A DNA stretch of 6,343 nucleotides. It comes from an uncultured Clostridium sp. (GTDB taxonomy: Bacteria > Bacillota > Clostridia > TANB77 > CAG-508). The translations under genes and the position numbers were made by a program. Under the pieces are notes generated by a model that ran no database searches, was not told where the DNA came from, and saw only the letters and a list, made by a program, of their open reading frames with translations. The stretch spans positions 1 to 6,343 of the forward strand of contig CANRXN010000066.1 of the NCBI GenBank assembly GCA_947643945.1. Reading direction: 5' to 3'. This document shows positions 5,924-6,343 of this stretch, piece after piece (within the stretch, counting starts at the first letter, position 1; each line of letters opens with the position of its first letter).

Positions 5924-6144
5924 TTACAATTCACAGCTAATTTATATTAGCTAAAGAGTTATCTTATATTATTTTTTATCCATTCCCAACTGCTAACAAT
6001 TTGTAGATAAACTTCTGTGGTGCAGTTGCTCTTCGAATTTTATTTACAAATTGTAACTTGTTGGTCCCCACATACATTCCTAAAAAATAATATAAGATGA
6101 CTCTTTAGTTATTCTACAGTTTTAAATAGGGATGTGAATTGTAA
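5924..6144. repeat. 221-base palindromic element between tsf and pyrH
   Basis: Inverted pairs nest from outside in: TTACAATTCACA (5924-5935) with 6133-6144, exact over 12 bases; 5951-5978 with 6081-6108, 28 bases with one mismatch; and 5997-6011 with 6039-6053, 15 bases with one mismatch. The centre near 6012-6035 is a GC-richer loop. There is no coding potential. It lies exactly between the tsf terminator and the pyrH promoter. The sequence is unrelated to the 420-base element, so this is a second repeat class, perhaps a MITE; no target duplication could be assigned. Confidence 0.65.
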
Positions 6145-6204
6145 CTATATTATAGGAAAAAATTAAGAAAATATTAAAAAAAGGCTGTATTTTTTTAAGA
6201 ACTA

Positions 6205-6213
6205 TGATAAAAT
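6205..6213 (+). promoter_or_regulatory. Extended -10 promoter of pyrH
   Basis: TGATAAAAT is a TGn-type extended -10 (TAAAAT at 6208-6213). No good -35 box is visible at the right distance. Transcription would start near 6220, just past the palindromic element, leaving a short leader before pyrH. Confidence 0.5.
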
Positions 6214-6251
6214 ACCGTTAGCAAAAATATATTTTAAAAGGAGTGGGAAAT

Positions 6252-6343
6252 TTGCACGAAACAAAGTATAAAAGAGTACTATTAAAACTAAGTGGAGAAG
6301 CACTAGCAGGAGAACAAAAGACAGGAGTAGACGTAGAAACCGT
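6252..6343 (+). CDS. pyrH: UMP kinase, 3'-partial, TTG start
   Basis: Uridylate kinase converts UMP to UDP in pyrimidine nucleotide synthesis and is a hexameric cytosolic enzyme of the amino acid kinase family. Only the first 30 codons are in the window: after the start, HETKYKRVLLKLSGEALAGE shows the conserved YKRVLLKLSGEAL nucleotide-binding motif. No ATG is in frame nearby; TTG at 6252 follows AAAGGAG (6237-6243) with 8 bases between, and puts the motif at its usual distance from the N-terminus. A GTG at 6243 is in frame but overlaps the ribosome binding site. Its position after rpsB-tsf is the common bacterial order. Confidence 0.93.
   Translation, partial: MHETKYKRVLLKLSGEALAGEQKTGVDVET

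Overview
The window comes from a low-GC, strictly AT-biased bacterium, most likely a member of the Clostridia or a related Firmicutes lineage. The reasons are Arg codons that are almost all AGA or CGT, strong AGGAGG-type ribosome binding sites, a short EF-Ts of the Bacillus/Clostridium type, and the order rpsB-tsf-pyrH. This placement is inferred from composition and gene order, not from a database search. All recognisable genes lie on the + strand.

Layout. 1-2439: the end of a type IV pilus operon, with a PilT-type ATPase (its 5' end is outside the window) followed 21 bases later by a PilC/GspF-type inner-membrane platform protein that is split by a +1 shift of frame. 2443-2478: a terminator. 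2475-2894: a 420-base palindromic element (MITE-like) with 86-base arms. 2918-3818: a ROK-family sugar kinase, also split by a +1 shift of frame near its C-terminus. 3849-3991: a good sigma-A promoter and a structured leader. 3992-5840: rpsB (ribosomal protein S2) and tsf (EF-Ts), separated by a hairpin-rich spacer. 5847-5915: terminators. 5924-6144: a second, unrelated palindromic element. 6205-6343: the promoter, ribosome binding site and first 30 codons of pyrH (UMP kinase), starting at TTG.

The observation most worth following is that both frame breaks are the same event. In each, reading must skip one base at the tetranucleotide CGGA, where the zero frame reads CGG. I checked every CGG in the coding regions: these two are the only in-frame CGG codons in about 1,700 codons. 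At the pilC site, skipping the C restores a conserved family glycine (GGA). This suggests that CGG is unassigned or barely decoded here and that CGGA is a +1 frameshift (or four-base decoding) site, so both 'broken' genes may make full-length protein. Two independent sequence errors or pseudogenes remain the ordinary alternative.

A second theme is a 13-base loop, GGGGACGGTTCTT or a close variant, which caps hairpins with different but self-complementary stems: two terminators and both ends of the 420-base element, with a shorter version in a third terminator. It looks like a REP-type family used as transcription terminators.
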